From NCBI GenBank assembly GCA_013339895.1, contig JABACO010000011.1:3369306-3433305 (forward strand): 64,000 bases of DNA. Direction: 5' to 3'. The position numbers and the translations under genes are program-made. Below are positions 1 to 64,000 of this stretch, one piece after another. Below the pieces are notes generated by a model. It was not told the DNA's origin and did not search any database. It was given only the letters and a program-made list of their open reading frames with translations. This DNA is from Ephydatia muelleri. Its lineage: Eukaryota; Porifera; Demospongiae; Spongillida; Spongillidae. Each line of letters starts with the position of its first letter. Positions within the stretch are counted from its first letter, which is position 1.

Positions 1-2180
1 CTAATCATCAAACCATTGAAAATTGCAGTACATGTATGATACGCTCAGCGGAGACGTCATATGACTTATGAATACACTCAGCCGCTTGAGCAAAAGTTAG
101 CACCTCAAGTGTTAAACGAATTACGAATGATAGGCTGTGGAATGTGAGGCTAACTTCAGCGCGGTCATTTTAGGGCCTTATATATGTTAGGATCGGCGTT
201 TCCCAAGCGCTTTTGATACCTTGCGGAAATTGAAGATTAAATTGAGCGATGATCATTCTATCGATTTAGCACCGGGATCCATCATGAGCTAGATCTGTTA
301 ACAACACCGCACAAAACGTGTTCGTAAAGATCAGTGGCTTGGCATTTTGAATAAATGTGGTTGAAAGCGTTGCGTCACTTCAATTATTTCTGTTTATTCG
401 TATAGCTGAGTTGTTGATGGAACGGCCCGGTTCTTTTTATTGGTCTTTTCCTTTAGCTGGCACATTTCAGATTGTTTCTTCGGATATCCAGCGTTAGGGA
501 TTCCTCGGAGTGTTCCGTTTTATTATTTATTTATGTCCATGCCAATACAGCAAGCTTGCTAGCCCATCTTGAAGAGCGACTAGTAGTTGCAGCTTCGCTG
601 GGTTGGTTAGGTCAGCTACTGCAGAAGATTTTACCAACAAGGTAGAGGCCTTAGCTGAATATATGTCTAACCGCACTGACTCAGCCGCATAAGTACTCGC
701 GTTGCATCTATCTTGAGTTAGGTGACGCGGGGTATCAGCAAGCATCGTCCATGGTTCAGCCCACCTTCTGACAGTACGTGGACTTATTAAGAACATCTTG
801 CTCACTTTTTCCTGACAATGCTTGCTGATACGCCGTCAGCTAACACAGTCTGCTCTCGTTAAGAGCGCACTCGTTATGAATGCATTCCTCGTTAGAACTA
901 TTCCCGGCTGATGTGGATACGGTACTGTTTTAATGTGTATACTGTACCAGTATAGAGTGTTTGGATAGCAGGCTACATTGTATTCGCAACATGCGCAAAA
1001 GCTCGAACAAATTGATGCACGAAGACTTGTTGTATACACTAGTTAGCGGAGTCGCAACTTGACCTGCAACCGAAACCTAAATGGAATTTTCAGAAGCGGG
1101 AGCGTGTACATAATTGATTGTACTCATTCGCTGATAATGACCAAAAGTGCAATCTATAGGGCCCAAGTACGGCAAGAGCGCAGTGCATGTGACGCGGGGG
1201 CAGCTTGTATATACGCACTGCGAGTACTTATGCGTCTGAGTCAGTGAGATTAGACATGTATTCAGCTGAGGCCTCTACCTTGTTGGTAAAACTTTCTGCA
1301 GTAGCTTACCTCGATGCCTCGTCCTCTTCGTGTACCAGCTTTAGGGTTTCCTCGGAGACTTAATTCCGCTTTTTTTTAATTTTATAGCTCTGTCCATGGC
1401 GATACAGCAAGCTTGCTAGTCCATCTTGATAGGCGACTAGTAGTTGCAGCTTCGCTGGGTTGGTTCTGGAAAGTGCGGTGCCCCGGTATTGTCGTACCCA
1501 GACCCAAAATATGTCAGCTGCACATCACGCTACGTTCGGTCATAGATACTAAAGTATCTATGGTTCGGTAGGGTTTTCTTGTGCCAACTGGAGTGCAATT
1601 AGATTCTATCAAGATAATGCATATCCGATATAGCAGATTTTCTCCCTCCCCCCCCCCCCCCCCTCCCCACCCCTCCCTTTCGCGAAGTATGTCCCCCTCT
1701 TAATCTACACACATACAACACACACTATACTACTCGACTCTCCATCGACCGACAGTTTATGCATTTTCGAGACAGGTCAGTAAATACTGTATTAGGGAGC
1801 CTTACATTACGTAATCTTCGTGATGTATCATGCTATCACTGCGGTTAACAACAAAAAAAAAAAAACCGCTTGAATAAATCGTCGCCACGATTCAACCGCG
1901 CGGTTGCACGCTTTAGCAATGGCTATTGCTAGCGTTGCTTTTACAATTTGACCAACGGTAACGACGACATCACGCATAGCGCATGGCTGCACATATACTC
2001 GTATGTTAAAAAAATAATGATTTGTGAATCAAGCAGATCGATGACCTATAGATGATTATGCACATTCCTACTCACCTTGAGATATAATGCAGTATTGATG
2101 CTTGATTCGGCGGTCGTTCTTGGAAGGACGTTTGTGCGCGCGATATTCTGGGAGCTACTTTTTATGGGAGTGATTTTTTA
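1..2180. other. Non-coding stretch with a small repeat pair
   Basis: No gene supported; open frames are short and without splice context. Contains a direct repeat (501-611 and 1347-1466), an inverted repeat (612-705 and 1208-1310), a C-rich tract at 1645-1680 and an A run at 1852-1865. Confidence 0.6.
501..1466. repeat. Direct plus inverted repeat pair
   Basis: 501-611 recurs in direct orientation at 1347-1466 (shared cagcaagcttgctag and gactagtagttgcagc), and 612-705 recurs inverted at 1208-1310 (shared accaacaaggtagaggcc). This is a rearranged copy of one original segment. Confidence 0.8.
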
Positions 2181-2183
2181 TAC

Positions 2184-3041
2184 GAGGTGATTACGATATA
2201 GTGTAGGTTATGATTATACACCACTCACATACTCACATAACTGTGGTGCTTACATATTGTGCACACCACTAACACATGCAATCTATTCATATGAATAGAA
2301 ATGCATAAAACAACACAACGTCAGGCCTCTTTTTTAGACTGGCAATAAGAATGCGGAATTTCCCCTAAGTCCCTGAAAAGATGAACGTATGAACATAAAG
2401 TTATAGTAGTTGCTGGGATCAGAGAAGTAGAGAAATCAGTATAGTTATGCACACTTGCAGAGGTCAACATGAGTCTTATAGGAAAGGCCCTCCAGTTGCT
2501 ATTGGCAAAAAAGTCTCCACTAACATTGAAGTTTGCTATGTTTGCGAAACCGAGGCCAACCCCCATCCCTCATCATGCCTGAGGCTATATTTGTACAACA
2601 CCTATCAGGCCGTACAATTGCATCCACTGCTGCACTGTCATATGAAAATTGGTCCTGGCCGGAGGACCAATTATCGTTGCAATACCGAAAACCAGTCCAG
2701 GCTTAAGAAAAGTATAAATTTGCCTAAAAACACTCTTGTCCACTGTAGTCTCTCCGTCCTGCACGTATACAAGTACATCCATGTACATGTACGGGCATGA
2801 TCCCCCTATATACATGTAGATCATAGTACACACCTGCATAATTGTGTACCTGTATGAAAATCGTGTATGCTTTCAGTACGATAGTGTTTTGTTTCCTTGT
2901 TTCTTTTCATCTTTATCAATCATCTGGAGCCAACGTTACTGACATGCAGCTAAAAGTACCAGAATATACAGATTTGTATGCGGAGAATTTTGTTTTTAAA
3001 ATATAGCTAATTGATGTCACTGTGTGTGTGTTGTGTGTGTG

Positions 3042-3113
<72 letters not shown>

Positions 3114-3363
3114 GAGGTGATGGCATGGATACGAATAACCACTATACATTTGAATTCACCTCTACTTCTTCAATCCAGCAACTAACTTTATATACATGGG
3201 TCTTAGGGAAAATTCCACATTCGTATGGCCATGCACTCTAAAATGGAGGCCTGACGCTGTGTTGTTTTATGCCAAAATGTAAGCATCACAGTTATGTGAT
3301 GTGTAGATAGTATGTGGTGAGTTTTGTATAATCATAACCTACACTATACCGTAATCACCTCGC
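2184..3363. mobile_element. TIR element with internal GT repeat
   Basis: About 185 bp at the left end recurs inverted at the right end (gaggtgattacg at 2184 and cgtaatcacctc at 3363; the ggaattt...ccctaag block lies further in on both sides). A GT tract (3022-3111) lies inside. No transposase frame; likely a non-autonomous DNA transposon. Confidence 0.75.
3022..3111. repeat. GT microsatellite
   Basis: About 45 GT units with a few early interruptions. Confidence 0.97.
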
Positions 3364-3426
3364 ACATATTGGAAAGGGGTCAGACATAATTTGCACTAAG
3401 CAAATAAAAGTCACCGTCCAGAGGAG

Positions 3427-3882
3427 ATGAAAAATTGCAAGCAGATTAAACTTCCAAATGAAGAAATGGATGAGCTAATCAGTAGCAGTATACTATCTCC
3501 CGGTTGTGATATGTACATAAACACAGTGCCATCTTTCAAAATCAACAATGAAGAAGTGAAGCCTAGAGCAATGCTTAGCAAAAGGAAATGGAATAGTTCT
3601 GTGTGTAGAATAAAATGGAATCATACTATGTTGTTTGTTTCAGTTAGAAGGTTGTGTCTTATAAATGGAAACATCATAGGTATAGACAATGTTTTTCAAT
3701 CAATGCAACATAATATTTTTGATGCTATTGGTAAACCTTCTGTTAAAATTCACACATTACAAAATAGATCAAGCTTAATAAACAGATATACTTACAAGGT
3801 ACGAAAGCTATCATTGTCAAAGATTGTTGTAGCCTTCCCAGTTCGATCATTCAGCAATGTGTACATGTACATGTACCTTTGA
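3427..3882 (+). CDS. Hypothetical 151-codon frame, function unknown
   Basis: ATG at 3427 to TGA. Lys/Asn/Ser-rich, no recognised motif, no signal peptide or membrane segment. It starts 64 bp right of the TIR element. The end (NVYMYMYL) is encoded by a tgtacatgtacatg run, which argues against a real C-terminus. Could be the remains of a transposon protein or chance. Confidence 0.2.
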   Translation: MKNCKQIKLPNEEMDELISSSILSPGCDMYINTVPSFKINNEEVKPRAMLSKRKWNSSVCRIKWNHTMLFVSVRRLCLINGNIIGIDNVFQSMQHNIFDAIGKPSVKIHTLQNRSSLINRYTYKVRKLSLSKIVVAFPVRSFSNVYMYMYL

Positions 3883-4682
3883 AGCACTCTGTAACTGAAT
3901 TTGTTATATTACAGCCCAATCCTTTTGAACATCATTAAAGCATGGTATCTGTATGCATGTATTGTGGATTGTACAACTGTCTTTATAATTCATTTTGTAT
4001 CTTGTGTATGATATCTGTGCATAACACTGGATGCCATCTAATATACCAGTATGTACAATGCAATAATATGCAATCTGCGTGCGCGACAAACTGATTTGAA
4101 TCACAAACAGGTTACAAGGCATGCAGTCTGGTGAGAAATTAAAGACATTGCATGGGATTTCGAAAACAACAATCACGAATCTTGTTTCATAATGGCCAGA
4201 GGAGGCAAAATGGGAGGCAAGATGATGGGGCCAGGAGGCAAGATAGTTCTCAATATTCTTAATTGTACGGAATCTTGGTCGAGATTCCATACAAGAATCT
4301 TGACCATGATCTTGGACAAGATTATTTTCTAAGTCTGTCATTTGATGTGGTGAAGAATATGTTGTCTGTCTTGACACAATCGCTCAAATTTCTATCGCTG
4401 TTGATAAATTTTTCGCTGGGATCCATGCACACAGGGCCAATCGTTGCCCTATGGGATTGGTTCTTTGTACCAGGATCGTGTCCCCATTGCACTGATTTCC
4501 CGTAGGATTGGTCCTAATCTTGTGCCAGGAGTTCCGTCAGACACAGGTTTGTTTTGTACTACCCAAATAGTATTTGGTAGTCAACTTCCAATACATGGCT
4601 CGATAGTATTTGATCACAAAAGCAGAAATGCCGACCAATTCTAAGTTATTGGCGCAATTGTCATTCTTTTTAAAAAAGTATT

Positions 4683-4965
4683 CCTGTACCGAGTTATGCG
4701 TGGTCAAGAAGAAGAAGAAGGAGGAGGATAATTCCGGGACTGGGTATGAGGATGGGCAGTACCCTTTAGTTCTCTACAACCGCGCGGTTTTGCCACTTTT
4801 CAAAAACAACAACGAAAGTGCCTCAATTTTGTCTTTTTGTTCGACTTAAACAACAAGCTAAACGATACGATCGTTGGGAGTCTCGTACGTCGCGTGTTTT
4901 TAATGACATTTATAGTCGGGGTCAAATCCGATATGGAAGGTTCTAGCCAAACTTCTAATAATTAG
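4683..4965. repeat. Dispersed repeat, copy 1
   Basis: About 283 bp shared with 14459-14742 in the same orientation (ccgagttatgcg, ctctacaacc.cgcggtt, gacatt...gtcggggtcaaatcc). The copies lie outside the coding part of the receptor end. Confidence 0.85.
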
Positions 4966-5114
4966 ACATCTTGAACATGATAATTATTAATAAAAATACA
5001 ACTATTGCAATATTACCAAGTCACTCAAAATCAATCAACCAAATCAAAACTAGTTGTGATCTACTTCACTCATGCCAAAAACAGGAACAATTAATTTTAG
5101 TCTGAAGCTTGCAT

Positions 5115-64000
<58,886 letters not shown>

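Noticed and set aside
3904-4377. Minus-strand frame of 157 codons
   Set aside because: No motif, no splice context, and lies in a region with short repeats.

Overview
This window is eukaryotic and animal: dozens of short coding exons bounded by GT/AG splice sites, microsatellites, foldback elements and two complete Ty3/Gypsy LTR retrotransposons. The very short introns (about 38-190 bp) of the receptor end and the module mix suggest an early-branching invertebrate, most likely a sponge. That placement is an inference from gene style, not from a marker gene.

The backbone is one very large minus-strand gene that I could splice in frame from the right side of the window to its stop codon at 5115. 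Read 5' to 3' (right to left) it has: a partial exon at the right edge (63981-64000); 25 LDL-receptor class A (LDLa) exons (62815 down to 28365); 16 near-identical fibronectin type III (FN3) exons (26806 down to 15526); four more diverged FN3 domains (10353 to about 8597); an unassigned module (8536-8076); a hormone-receptor-like cysteine module (8003-7780); a GAIN domain (7714-6860) with a GPS cleavage motif (6800-6456); and a seven-helix domain (6387-5115). This is an adhesion-type (family B2) G protein-coupled receptor with an unusually large ectodomain. Every LDLa exon and every arrayed FN3 exon is phase 1-1, so any module can be added, lost or skipped without breaking the frame. Both arrays show recent expansion: a 5-exon higher-order repeat with a 2,234 bp period in the FN3 array, and a roughly 6.03 kb tandem duplication (with a nested 1.57 kb one) in the LDLa array.

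Both LTR retrotransposons lie in introns of this gene in the antisense orientation. Element 1 (16808-21085) has identical 127 bp LTRs, a 5 bp target duplication and a single gag-pol frame broken by one TGA. Element 2 (54795-59989) has identical 185 bp LTRs, a 4 bp target duplication, a canonical GGGAAAC slippery site at the gag stop, and three further frame breaks. A 5'-truncated non-LTR retrotransposon (32540-34000) sits in another intron.

The rest is repeat: foldback elements (2184-3363, 14029-14310, 49089-49346, 60322-60579), a complex of kilobase-scale direct and inverted repeats (34804-46253), a 2.2 kb TGGA/TGGC tetranucleotide array (28989-31250), an 18 bp minisatellite (41361-41778), long GT tracts, and a perfect 50 bp palindrome (63631-63680). 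The left 5 kb holds no gene I can support.
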